Positions 43,740-52,368 of a stretch of 64,000 nt of DNA are shown one piece after another. The notes under the pieces are model-generated. The model did no database searches, was not told the origin of the DNA, and was given only the letters and a program-made list of their open reading frames with translations. Each line of letters opens with the position of its first letter. The first letter of the stretch is position 1. The translations under genes were made by a program, and so were the position numbers. The DNA comes from Virgibacillus profundi (lineage in GTDB: Bacteria; Bacillota; Bacilli; Bacillales; Amphibacillaceae): contig NZ_NPOA01000013.1 in assembly GCF_002287375.1 (NCBI RefSeq), positions 1 to 64,000 on the forward strand. Direction: 5' to 3'.

Positions 43740-44747
43740 TTACAATGACAAGATTTCATTCCAGATATCATCATCAACAGGTATTCCATTTTTTAAATTC
43801 TCCTGTCGTCTTTTACGTGAATTTTCTCCCGGATATGAAACTTCGCCACCTTCTTTATCAGGCTCAGATTCTCTTAAATACCCTACTATATTATCAGCAA
43901 TTTTATCGGTGTAATCCTCTCCATTAATTTGCGAAGGATCCATTGCAATAAAAACCTGTGAACACCCTCCACAGCTTCCTGCATCTATTTTATCAATTTC
44001 ACCTGTAGAATTACCGCCAGACATAATGGCTGCAACTGCATCTAGAAGAATAGAGAAACCGGCCCCCTTCCAGTAACCCATAGGTAAAATTCTTCTTGTT
44101 TCCTCAATTGGCGCTGGTTCACGAGTTAACTCACCATTTTCATCAAAACCACCTGGGAATGGTAACAAATCATCATTTAGTCTTGTAGTTTGTAGCTTCC
44201 CATATGAATATTGAGACATTGCCATATCTAAAACAATTGGTCCTTTGCTTCTAGGGACAGCCATGACAAAAGGATTATTTCCTATTCTTGTATCTTTCGC
44301 TCCCCAGGCTGGCATACATGATTCAGTATTTGTCCAGGAAATACCAATAAACCCTTGTTCAGCAGCTTTCAACCCATAGGTTCCTCCACGCATCCAATGG
44401 GTAGTATTTTTTAATGTTACAATTCCAACCCCATGCTTTTTTGCGATTTCCATCGCTTTGTCCGTTGCAAATAATGCATTTAAAATCCCTGGTCCCCTAT
44501 TTCCATTATATACTTCAATAGCCCCTAAAGAATTAATTAACGATGGGGTTGCATGCACATCTACCCATCCTTTTTCCACATAATCTACAAATCGTGCAAC
44601 ACGATTTAATCCATGAGAATATACGCCATCACAACTAGTTTCCGTGTGTATTTGTGCGCATACATCTGCGTCTTGTTCGCTCATACCAGCAGACATAAAA
44701 GCTCTTTTAACTTCACTTTTCATTTTTTCAAACGAAATCCTTGTCAT
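43740..44747 (-). CDS. Malate/L-lactate-dehydrogenase-family protein (YiaK-like, 3-dehydro-L-gulonate 2-dehydrogenase)
   Basis: A 335-residue NAD(P)-dependent oxidoreductase of the Ldh_2 family. Features are the early SHGLNRVARFVDYVEKG, the KNTTHWMRGGTYG stretch, PIVLDMAMSQYSYGKL and MGYWKGAGFSILLDAVAAI. Family members reduce 2-keto acids; the closest match by motif is YiaK/YjmC, which acts on 2,3-diketo-L-gulonate. AAGGGATG precedes the ATG. Inside the uxu/kdg operon it could admit a 3-keto hexonate or ascorbate-derived compound. Confidence 0.82.
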   Translation of the reverse strand: MTRISFEKMKSEVKRAFMSAGMSEQDADVCAQIHTETSCDGVYSHGLNRVARFVDYVEKGWVDVHATPSLINSLGAIEVYNGNRGPGILNALFATDKAMEIAKKHGVGIVTLKNTTHWMRGGTYGLKAAEQGFIGISWTNTESCMPAWGAKDTRIGNNPFVMAVPRSKGPIVLDMAMSQYSYGKLQTTRLNDDLLPFPGGFDENGELTREPAPIEETRRILPMGYWKGAGFSILLDAVAAIMSGGNSTGEIDKIDAGSCGGCSQVFIAMDPSQINGEDYTDKIADNIVGYLRESEPDKEGGEVSYPGENSRKRRQENLKNGIPVDDDIWNEILSL

Positions 44748-44825
44748 TTTATTACATCCCTTCGTGTTTGATTGGGTATCATGTTCTCCTCATTGAGACT
44801 TTCATTTATTCAATATGCAATCCTT

Positions 44826-45485
44826 TTATTTATCCAAACTGATTCTTGCTTTTTTGACTTCCTGGACATATTGAGAAGCTATTTCTTTAATTGAATCAAA
44901 ATCAGCTCTATTTATCGCATCTTTATTTATTAAGCTTCCTCCTATGCCGACTGCCTCACTCCCCGCTTCAATAAATGACTTCACATTATCTAGGTTTATT
45001 CCACCTGTAGGAATAATTGGTATATGCGGGAAAGGCCCCTTCACATCTTTAATAAAATTAGTACCAAGGACGGAGGCAGGAAAAACTTTTACCATATCTG
45101 CACCATTTTCTATTGCATGTAACATCTCTGTTGGTGTCATAACACCTGGTATGGAAACTTTTCCATAACGTAATGTCGTTTTTACAACCTCTGTATTCAA
45201 ATTCGGGCTAAGAATAAAGTCAGCACCTTTGCTAATTGCAAGTTTCGCTGAAGTACTATCAAGTACAGTACCAGCCCCAATAATGATTTGATCATCATAT
45301 TTATTTGACAAATATTCAATTATAGAAAGCGCATTTTTATTTTCGACTGTAATTTCTAGGGCTTTAATTCCACTTGAAATTAGCACATCAGCTAAATCAG
45401 ATACTTTTTCTTCTGGAATACTTCTAATCACAGCAATAATTCCATTTTCCCGTATTTTCATCATTGTTTCTATTTTTTCTATCAT
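44826..45485 (-). CDS. kdgA: 2-keto-3-deoxy-6-phosphogluconate aldolase
   Basis: A class I aldolase of about 219 residues that splits KDPG into pyruvate and glyceraldehyde 3-phosphate. Motifs are GIIAVIRS, ALEITVEN with the catalytic glutamate, IIGAGTVLD, SPNLNTEVV and the Schiff-base lysine in MVKVFPASVLG. The ATG at 45485 is chosen because GGTG is six bases upstream. It acts after the kinase encoded just upstream, with a 26-base gap between the two. Confidence 0.93.
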   Translation of the reverse strand: MIEKIETMMKIRENGIIAVIRSIPEEKVSDLADVLISSGIKALEITVENKNALSIIEYLSNKYDDQIIIGAGTVLDSTSAKLAISKGADFILSPNLNTEVVKTTLRYGKVSIPGVMTPTEMLHAIENGADMVKVFPASVLGTNFIKDVKGPFPHIPIIPTGGINLDNVKSFIEAGSEAVGIGGSLINKDAINRADFDSIKEIASQYVQEVKKARISLDK

Positions 45486-45511
45486 GTTAGTCACCATCCA
45501 TTACTTTTAGC

Positions 45512-46453
45512 TTAACGTAATATTATATCTTGACTATTTGATTCAATTTGTGACCAATAAGGATATCCCTCAGCATCCCCAGGAACAGTTAGAGCAAAAG
45601 CAGCAACTCTATTTGCCAAATCAATAGACTTTCTCAACGGCCATTCTCTAATCATTGCTGAAATAAAGCCCGCTGCGAACCCATCCCCTGCTCCAATTGG
45701 ATCTACAATATTATCGACTACTTGACCATCCACATATCCATCTTCAGATTTAGTAGCAAAATACGCCCCTTTTTTCCCCAATTTAATAACTACAGTGCAG
45801 GTTTGACCCTGAAGTAGTTTTTTTGCAATTTTGTCTGGTTCGTCCTCTTCGGTTAGGATTTTTCCTTCTTCGATACCAGGTAACACAACATCACACAAAC
45901 TAGCGATATCATTAATTACCTCTCTTGCTTCTTCTTTTGACCATAGCTTCAAACGGATATTCGGATCAAATATAATTTTCACGTTATGTTTTTTTGCAAT
46001 ATGAATGGATTGATATATCATTTTTTTACAAGACTCACTTAATGCAGGCGTAATCCCAGTGAGATGTAAATACTTCGCATTTGCTATATAATCCTCATTA
46101 AGGTCATCAGGTTTCATATGACTTATTGCAGAATTTTCCCTATAATAATAGACTTTTGGTTCCTCTCCATCTTTCCTTTCTTTAAAGAAAACAGCTGTTT
46201 GAAGCGTATTATCAAATAGGACATTGGAAGTATCCACCCCTTCCCCTCTGATAAAGTTTCGAACATATAATCCAAAATCATCTGTGCCAAGTCTACTCAC
46301 CCAACCAACTTCATGACCCAATCTTGAGAGAGCAATTGCTACATTTGACTCTGCTCCGCCTATTGTTTTATTAAACTTTTCAGTATATATGAACGAACCA
46401 ACCGAATCAGGAGTGAATAGTACCATTGATTCACCAATTGTTACGACATCCAT
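45512..46453 (-). CDS. kdgK: 2-keto-3-deoxygluconate kinase (PfkB family)
   Basis: A 313-residue PfkB sugar kinase that phosphorylates KDG to KDPG. The N-terminal GGAESNVAIALSRLG motif and the C-terminal anion-hole signature DPIGAGDGFAAGFISA are intact. AGGGGG precedes the ATG. It lies between the UxuB-type reductase and the aldolase, the expected pathway order. Confidence 0.93.
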   Translation of the reverse strand: MDVVTIGESMVLFTPDSVGSFIYTEKFNKTIGGAESNVAIALSRLGHEVGWVSRLGTDDFGLYVRNFIRGEGVDTSNVLFDNTLQTAVFFKERKDGEEPKVYYYRENSAISHMKPDDLNEDYIANAKYLHLTGITPALSESCKKMIYQSIHIAKKHNVKIIFDPNIRLKLWSKEEAREVINDIASLCDVVLPGIEEGKILTEEDEPDKIAKKLLQGQTCTVVIKLGKKGAYFATKSEDGYVDGQVVDNIVDPIGAGDGFAAGFISAMIREWPLRKSIDLANRVAAFALTVPGDAEGYPYWSQIESNSQDIILR

Positions 46454-46494
46454 TTTAAAACCCCCTCCAACTATAAATAAACAATTTATATTGT

Positions 46495-47343
46495 TTAAAC
46501 ACCTGAGTAAGCCATAAATCCACCATCAACTGGGATGGTTACACCCGTTAAAAACCCAGACATATTATCATCAACTAACCATAGTAACGTCCCTAGTAAA
46601 TCTTCAGGCTTCCCAAATCTTTTCATTGGCGTATGGCTAATGATTTTTTCGGACCTCTCTGTTAAAGAACCATCTTCATTTGTTAATAAATTTCTGTTTT
46701 GTTCGGTTAAGAAAAAACCTGGTGCTATTGCATTTACCCGTATTCCTGTTTCTGCAAAGTGAACTGCAAGCCATTTTGTAAAGTTTTCTATTCCAGACTT
46801 TGCAGCACTATATGCTGGAACCTTTGTCATTGGAGATGGAGCACTCATAGACGACATATTTATAACAACGGAACCTTCTCTATTTACCATATCTTTCATA
46901 AAAATTTGAGTAGGTATTAAAGTTCCTAGTATATTTAAATCAAAAACAAAACCAAATCCTTCTACCGTTAAATCAAAAAAGCTTAGAGAATCCTTTTCAT
47001 CTATATCCACTAAATTAAATGTTTCTTTCGTGGTAATTCCTTCAGGATGATTCCCACCAGCCCCATTAATTAAAATATCGCACTCTCCAAATTCCTCTAT
47101 TACTATTTCCTTTGCTTTTTTTACGCTGGCTTGATCTAATACATCACATGAGATAGCAAGAGCCTCTCCTCCAGCATTTTTTATATCCTCTTCTACTATT
47201 TTTCCTTTGTCTAGGTTTCTATTTAAAATGACTACCTTCACACCTTGCCTTCCTAGTTCTCTACCCATTGCACCACAGAGGACACCACTACCACCTGTTA
47301 TCACTGCTACTTTTCCTTTTAGATGTTTATTAAGATTCAACAT
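46495..47343 (-). CDS. uxuB: SDR-family D-fructuronate reductase (UxuB/YjmF-like)
   Basis: A 282-residue short-chain dehydrogenase that probably interconverts D-fructuronate and D-mannonate. Motifs are the cofactor-binding [30 protein letters not shown], and the catalytic tyrosine and lysine in [14 protein letters not shown]. This type is the Bacillus YjmF (SDR) form of UxuB rather than the long mannitol-dehydrogenase form. The stop is two bases from the start region of the preceding gene, so they are coupled. Confidence 0.87.
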   Translation of the reverse strand: MLNLNKHLKGKVAVITGGSGVLCGAMGRELGRQGVKVVILNRNLDKGKIVEEDIKNAGGEALAISCDVLDQASVKKAKEIVIEEFGECDILINGAGGNHPEGITTKETFNLVDIDEKDSLSFFDLTVEGFGFVFDLNILGTLIPTQIFMKDMVNREGSVVINMSSMSAPSPMTKVPAYSAAKSGIENFTKWLAVHFAETGIRVNAIAPGFFLTEQNRNLLTNEDGSLTERSEKIISHTPMKRFGKPEDLLGTLLWLVDDNMSGFLTGVTIPVDGGFMAYSGV

Positions 47344-47345
47344 AT

Positions 47346-48416
47346 TTATACATCTCCTTTAATTCTTTCAAGGGAATCCCAGATACCCCACAGATACATA
47401 ATTCCTAGAGCACGATCATATAATCCATATCCAGGACGGCTTTCTTCTTCCCATATATGTCTACCATGGTCTGGCCGTACATACCATTTATAATCAATTT
47501 CATGATATGCTTGTACAATTTCGTATATATCAATTGATCCATCACTTGTTCGATGAGATGTTTCTATAAAATCTCCATTTTTATAACGCTTTATGTTACG
47601 TATATGTGCAAAATATATTCTATCTCCAAATTCCTTCACCATTGCTGGCAAATCATTAGATTCATTTGCACCTAATGAGCCGCTGCAAAAGCTAATTCCA
47701 TTATATGGGTTGTCTACAAGGTTCAATAACTTACGAATACTTTGCCTATTTGTGATAATCCTAGGCAATCCAAATACAGACCATGGTGGGTCATCTGGAT
47801 GAATAGCCATTTTAATATCACATTCTTCAGCGATAGGCAGAATTTTTTCTAAAAAGTATTTTAAATTATCCCATAGATCTTCTTCATTAATTCCTTGATA
47901 AGCATCAAATAACTCAGATAATTTCCCCAAACGATCGGGTTCCCATCCTGGTAACGTAAATTCATCGTTCTTTAAAAAGTCGTTTACAAGCTCAGTAGGA
48001 TCCATATTTTCAATCTTTGATTTTTCATAAAATAACGCTGTGGATCCATCTTCTAACTTTTTGAATAAATCAGATCTAATCCAATCAAATACTGGCATAA
48101 AGTTATAACAAATAACTTTTACTCCCACTTTTGATAATTCTTTCAACGTCTCCTTATAATTTTCTATATAATGGTCTCTTGTGGGACGTCCAAGCTTAAT
48201 ATCTTCATGTACGTTCACACTTTCTACAACATCTATATTCAAACCATTTTGTTCAGCTTTGTTTTTAACTTTTAGAATTTTATCTAGTGGCCACTTTTCT
48301 CCTACTTCTATATCATGAAGCCCCCATACAATACCTGTAGTACCAGGAATTTGTTTTATATAGGACAAAGGAACATGATCATTTCCTTCTCCAAACCATC
48401 TAAAAACCATCTTCAT
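47346..48416 (-). CDS. uxuA: D-mannonate dehydratase
   Basis: A 356-residue TIM-barrel metal enzyme that dehydrates D-mannonate to 2-keto-3-deoxygluconate. Typical motifs are [20 protein letters not shown] at the start, [32 protein letters not shown] and [11 protein letters not shown], which include the metal-binding and catalytic histidines, cysteine and aspartate. Length is normal. It is the entry point to the KDG pathway encoded downstream. Confidence 0.94.
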   Translation of the reverse strand: MKMVFRWFGEGNDHVPLSYIKQIPGTTGIVWGLHDIEVGEKWPLDKILKVKNKAEQNGLNIDVVESVNVHEDIKLGRPTRDHYIENYKETLKELSKVGVKVICYNFMPVFDWIRSDLFKKLEDGSTALFYEKSKIENMDPTELVNDFLKNDEFTLPGWEPDRLGKLSELFDAYQGINEEDLWDNLKYFLEKILPIAEECDIKMAIHPDDPPWSVFGLPRIITNRQSIRKLLNLVDNPYNGISFCSGSLGANESNDLPAMVKEFGDRIYFAHIRNIKRYKNGDFIETSHRTSDGSIDIYEIVQAYHEIDYKWYVRPDHGRHIWEEESRPGYGLYDRALGIMYLWGIWDSLERIKGDV

Positions 48417-48483
48417 TTTTATATCACCAATCCATTTTATAAATTCAATTACAAGGTCTATCTAATAATATATTCTACTGAGA

Positions 48484-49764
48484 TCACATGAACGTATCAG
48501 GTAAAATCATCACAATCTGCGGGAAAACAATTAAAATTGCCAATAATATAATAACGCCTAATATAAAAGGGATTACTTCTTTTACATAATCCTCAATTGG
48601 TACATTCATAATAGAGGTAGTAGTATACATTGTCACACCGACTGGCGGAGTCATACCACCCATCGTTACGATTGTCATCATTAAAATACCAAAATGAACT
48701 GGATCTACACCTATTTGTTCAATTATCGGTAAAAAGATAGGGGTTAATAATAAAACCAGTACAGTAGATTCAATGAACATACCTGCTACTATAAGAAATA
48801 GTAATATTAAGATTAATAAAAGAGTAGAATTAGTTGTAAGTCCAAGTAGTAAATCAGCCGTATTTTGTGGTAATCTGTCATATGTAATTAGAAAACCTAG
48901 AATAGAAGAAGCTGAAATAATTAATAGAATGGATGCATTATCTTTTACAGATTGTTCAATAGATTCTATAAAGGTTTTCCAATTTAATTCTTTATAAACA
49001 AAAGCCCCAATGATTAATGCGTATACAACTGCAAAGGATCCTGCTTCAGATGGAGTAAAAACACCAAAGCGAATACCAACTATTAGTATTACAGGGAACA
49101 ACAATGCCCAAATGCTTTCCTTAAATGTGGAAAACACCTCTTTCAACGTTGCTCTTTTTAAATTTAAGTTATCGTCATACTTCCGTTTTTTAGCGATTAG
49201 ATAGGAAACAAGTAATAATACAAACATTAATAAAATACCAGGAATGATACCTGCCAAGAAGAGTTTTCCTATAGATACTTCCCCTACATATCCATATAAA
49301 ATCAAACCAATACTAGGTGGAATTACTGCGGTAATCAGAGAACTCACAGCAATTACACTAGCAGAATAACCGCCCGAATATCCTCTATGTACCATTTGAT
49401 GCCCTAAAATTCGACTTTGCATTGCCGCATCAGCATTAGCTGATCCAGAAATGCCCCCCATAATGGTACTAAGCACAATTGACACATGAGCCAAGCTTCC
49501 CACTATATGTCCGGTCAGGGCATTAGCAAAACGAATAAGCCGTCTTGTGATCCCTGTAGAATTCATTAAGTTACCAGCCAAAATAAAGAACGGAACTGCT
49601 AATAATGGAAAGGATTGTGTTCCAACAACCATTCGTTGTGTTGCTATTTCAATTGGTAAATTCGGATCTAAAAAAATGAAAAATAAACTAGCTATACCAA
49701 TTGCAAAGGCTACAGGCATATTCAAAAAAAGCAAGATAAAAAAGATTAAAGCAACAATTACCAT
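48484..49764 (-). CDS. dctM: TRAP transporter large permease DctM
   Basis: An integral membrane protein of about 426 residues with 12 predicted segments, the cation-coupled permease of a TRAP system. Motifs include MGGISGSANADAAMQSRILG and MGGMTPPVGVTMYTT. The ATG at 49764 is chosen because GGGGTG lies just upstream. It works with the DctQ and DctP proteins encoded upstream, importing a hexonate or hexuronate for this operon. Confidence 0.94.
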   Translation of the reverse strand: MVIVALIFFILLFLNMPVAFAIGIASLFFIFLDPNLPIEIATQRMVVGTQSFPLLAVPFFILAGNLMNSTGITRRLIRFANALTGHIVGSLAHVSIVLSTIMGGISGSANADAAMQSRILGHQMVHRGYSGGYSASVIAVSSLITAVIPPSIGLILYGYVGEVSIGKLFLAGIIPGILLMFVLLLVSYLIAKKRKYDDNLNLKRATLKEVFSTFKESIWALLFPVILIVGIRFGVFTPSEAGSFAVVYALIIGAFVYKELNWKTFIESIEQSVKDNASILLIISASSILGFLITYDRLPQNTADLLLGLTTNSTLLLILILLFLIVAGMFIESTVLVLLLTPIFLPIIEQIGVDPVHFGILMMTIVTMGGMTPPVGVTMYTTTSIMNVPIEDYVKEVIPFILGVIILLAILIVFPQIVMILPDTFM

Positions 49765-49795
49765 TTGTTCACCCCATATACTCAATTATTTCTTT

Positions 49796-50278
49796 CTATT
49801 TAGCCTGAGTTTCCATTAGAGAGTTCACTTTACCCTTTAATTTAAAAATAACAGTGATAATCATCAGTAAACTTCCAATTGGTACGGATAAAGTGATTAA
49901 AGAGTAACTTACTGCTAAATTATTGATTAACCTCATTGAATTTTCGATGCTGAGTAAAATTCCATAGTAACTTAAAAAAATAAGAAATAATAACATTAAT
50001 AAATACATACCAATTTCTATTATTTCTTTCAGTTTAAATGGCAACCTTTTTGTAAAAAAGTCTACACTGATATGTTTATCTTCTCTTAAACAACGATTTG
50101 CCCCTATAAATATCACCCAAATAAATAATAATTGGGCAAACTCAACTGACCATACGATGGGATACCCTACCCATCGCATGACAGCAGCAATAAATACAAA
50201 TATCGCCACACCTACCATTAAAGCATTCGATATAAAGTTTTCACTTTTAATATAACCATTAATAAATTTATCCCTCAT
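49796..50278 (-). CDS. dctQ: TRAP transporter small permease DctQ
   Basis: A 160-residue four-helix membrane protein, the small permease of a TRAP transporter. It carries the family pattern VGYPIVWSVEFAQLLFIWV and LREDKHISVDF. The start is uncertain: the ATG at 50278 has a weak GAG upstream, and a GTG three codons earlier is possible. It lies between dctP and dctM. Confidence 0.9.
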   Translation of the reverse strand: MRDKFINGYIKSENFISNALMVGVAIFVFIAAVMRWVGYPIVWSVEFAQLLFIWVIFIGANRCLREDKHISVDFFTKRLPFKLKEIIEIGMYLLMLLFLIFLSYYGILLSIENSMRLINNLAVSYSLITLSVPIGSLLMIITVIFKLKGKVNSLMETQAK

Positions 50279-50290
50279 CTGGATCACTCA

Positions 50291-51298
50291 CTATTTCTCT
50301 AAAATTTTATTAATTTCATCACGCAACTCTTCATATCCTTCAAAACTTTCATAAACAGCATCCGTTGCTTCTCTAAAAGGCTCTATGTCTACTTCGTTTA
50401 CTTCTACTCCCTCATCTATTAATTGCTGTTCAACTTCAGCGGATGATTCTATTATGTTATGCGAAGCCTCTTCAGCCATTTTCAAGGATTCTTCATAGAT
50501 AATATCTTGATAATCTTCTGGCAAATCATCCATCCAGCCTTTCCCAGCTACTAGTCCTGTTAGTAATTGGAAGTGCCTTGTTTTCGTAATGTAACCGATT
50601 ACTTCTTGTAAGTTTGCACCATAAGTAGCAGAATGATGTGCTTCGGCTGCATCAATTACCCCTTGTTGAAGACCTGGATATACTTCCGCCCAAGCCATAC
50701 CAACAGGACTTGCACCCATTGCTTCAACCGTTTGTAGAGAAATTGGTGAACCTGCAGTTCTTAATTGTACTCCTTGTAAGTCTTCTGGCTTTTCAATTTT
50801 CTTGTTAGTTAATAAGTGACGTTCCCCTTGATACCAGTTAAACGATAAAACTTGTAGATTATGTTCATTTGCTAATTTTTCTTCCCATCCTTTAAATAAA
50901 TCCGATTTTACAACCTCACTTGCTTCTTCATAGCTATCAACAATGTATGGAGCTGAAAGGATGCCAATTTCATGCACCATTTCTGCCAACCTTCCAGCAT
51001 CAGTAAGGACTGCAACATTCGCTCCTACTTTTGCCTGCTCAATAATATCGCTATCTTCTCCTAAGGAACCGCTTCCAAAAATCTCAAATTTCACTTCCCC
51101 GTTCGTTTTTTCTGCTACACTTTCTTGTAGAGAAACTAGACCTTGATAAATTGGATCCGACTCAGTTAATGCTGTAGCAACTTTTAATGTGTATACCTCC
51201 CCTTCTTCTCCGTTACTAGAACTAGTTGCTTCCCCACCACAAGCACTAAACAGCACTATGAATAATATAAACAATATTAAATATAAAAATCTCCTCAC
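50291..51298 (-). CDS. dctP: TRAP transporter substrate-binding lipoprotein DctP
   Basis: A 335-residue extracellular binding protein. The N-terminal signal has lipobox LFSACGG with its cysteine near 20, then a DctP domain containing LKVATALTESDPIYQGLVSL and the conserved arginine in GVQLRTAGSPI that contacts a substrate carboxylate. The GTG start has GGAGG eight bases upstream. TRAP proteins in uxuA/kdgK operons have been found to bind D-mannonate, L-gulonate or hexuronates, so one of these is the likely ligand. Confidence 0.93.
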   Translation of the reverse strand: MRRFLYLILFILFIVLFSACGGEATSSSNGEEGEVYTLKVATALTESDPIYQGLVSLQESVAEKTNGEVKFEIFGSGSLGEDSDIIEQAKVGANVAVLTDAGRLAEMVHEIGILSAPYIVDSYEEASEVVKSDLFKGWEEKLANEHNLQVLSFNWYQGERHLLTNKKIEKPEDLQGVQLRTAGSPISLQTVEAMGASPVGMAWAEVYPGLQQGVIDAAEAHHSATYGANLQEVIGYITKTRHFQLLTGLVAGKGWMDDLPEDYQDIIYEESLKMAEEASHNIIESSAEVEQQLIDEGVEVNEVDIEPFREATDAVYESFEGYEELRDEINKILEK

Positions 51299-51361
51299 TT
51301 TTAAACTCCTCCTCTTTTAATTTTTAATTTTAAATGTAGGTTATAAACTTTCATCGCAATA

Positions 51362-51375
51362 TTAAAGCGTTTACA
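51362..51375 (-). promoter_or_regulatory. Candidate cre (CcpA) site upstream of dctP
   Basis: TTAAAGCGTTTACA fits the cre consensus at all but one position, and the minus-strand form is TGTAAACGCTTTAA. It lies between the GntR gene and dctP, so glucose repression of the transport and catabolic genes is likely. Confidence 0.65.
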
Positions 51376-51405
51376 AATAACTGTATGTAAAATATTAAGT
51401 CATTC

Positions 51406-52092
51406 TTATTTAAATAAATTTTCATACTTTTTCTTAAGACTTTCTTGTTCAAAAATTAATTCCTTTAAATGTTCTTCCATTACTCTGTCTGCTAAATCTT
51501 GATTTTTATCTTTTATAGCTGAAATTATATTTTCATGCTGTGATAAAATCAGATCCCAATTAAAGTTATCTGCCAGCCTTAATATTCTTATTCTATTTAA
51601 ATGATTATTCATTTGTTGTATAACTGACCAAATAAGCTTTTTATCACATCCAGAAACAATTGTATAATGGAAGTCTTCGTCTAATTTAAAAAGCTTCGTA
51701 TAATTTTTTTCTTCAACACATATTTTCTGTAATGCTAAATTTTCTTCTAATTTAAAAATACTTTCATTTGAAAAATTTTTACATGCCTCTCTAACAGTAG
51801 CTCTTTCTAAATGTTCTCTAATAAATCTTGTTTCTTCTACATGTTGCAAATCAATTAGCGTCACAAAAGTACCCCTTTGAGGATAAATTGCCAGTAATTC
51901 TTCTTGAGCCAATTTTAAAAACGCCTCACGCACTGGAGTCCTACTTACTTGAAGTAATTCGGAAATTTCCTTTTCAGAAATATTAGTTCCAGGCTTCAAT
52001 TTTAGTGAAATAATATTTTCTTTTAATGATTCATACACATAATCCCTACTCGTATAATTATTTTTTCTCTTTATTGATACCATATTTAACAT
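51406..52092 (-). CDS. GntR-family (FadR subfamily) regulator of the hexonate operon
   Basis: A 228-residue regulator with an N-terminal winged helix (LKPGTNISEKEISELLQVSR; TPVREAFLKLAQEELLAI) and a C-terminal FCD all-helical ligand domain with histidines that commonly bind a metal. The ATG has AGGAG upstream. It is the first gene of the TRAP/uxu/kdg operon, and an 18-bp perfect palindrome lies 25 bases before its start, so autoregulation is likely. The inducer is probably a hexuronate or KDG-pathway intermediate. Confidence 0.9.
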   Translation of the reverse strand: MLNMVSIKRKNNYTSRDYVYESLKENIISLKLKPGTNISEKEISELLQVSRTPVREAFLKLAQEELLAIYPQRGTFVTLIDLQHVEETRFIREHLERATVREACKNFSNESIFKLEENLALQKICVEEKNYTKLFKLDEDFHYTIVSGCDKKLIWSVIQQMNNHLNRIRILRLADNFNWDLILSQHENIISAIKDKNQDLADRVMEEHLKELIFEQESLKKKYENLFK

Positions 52093-52116
52093 TAAATTAT
52101 CTCCTCCATTTCTTAT

Positions 52117-52134
52117 ATACTACCATGGTAGTAT
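52117..52134. promoter_or_regulatory. 18-bp perfect palindrome, likely GntR operator
   Basis: ATACTACCATGGTAGTAT reads identically on both strands and sits just upstream of the GntR ribosome binding site. FadR-type regulators bind such short palindromes. Confidence 0.7.
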
Positions 52135-52256
52135 GGTAATATGCAAGATCCTATTTACAATTTTATAAATATTTTATTGATTAACACAAATACAAAAATG
52201 TCACTATAAGTTGATTTATGTAATAATATTGAACTTTGTAACTTTGGCAATTATAA

Positions 52257-52295
52257 TTAAAAAGAAGCGCAACAACTCTGCCGTTGCTACACTTC
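52257..52295 (-). terminator. Terminator of the mannoside operon
   Basis: GAAGCGCAAC (52264-52273) pairs imperfectly with GTTGCTACACTTC (52283-52295), and the minus strand continues into TTTTT. It lies about 75 bases after the stop of the isomerase-like gene. Confidence 0.7.
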
Positions 52296-52368
52296 ATTAC
52301 ATCTATCAAAATTCAACAATTTTCGGGCGTCACTGTGACCATACTCTTTTCGCTATTATTTCTAATCT

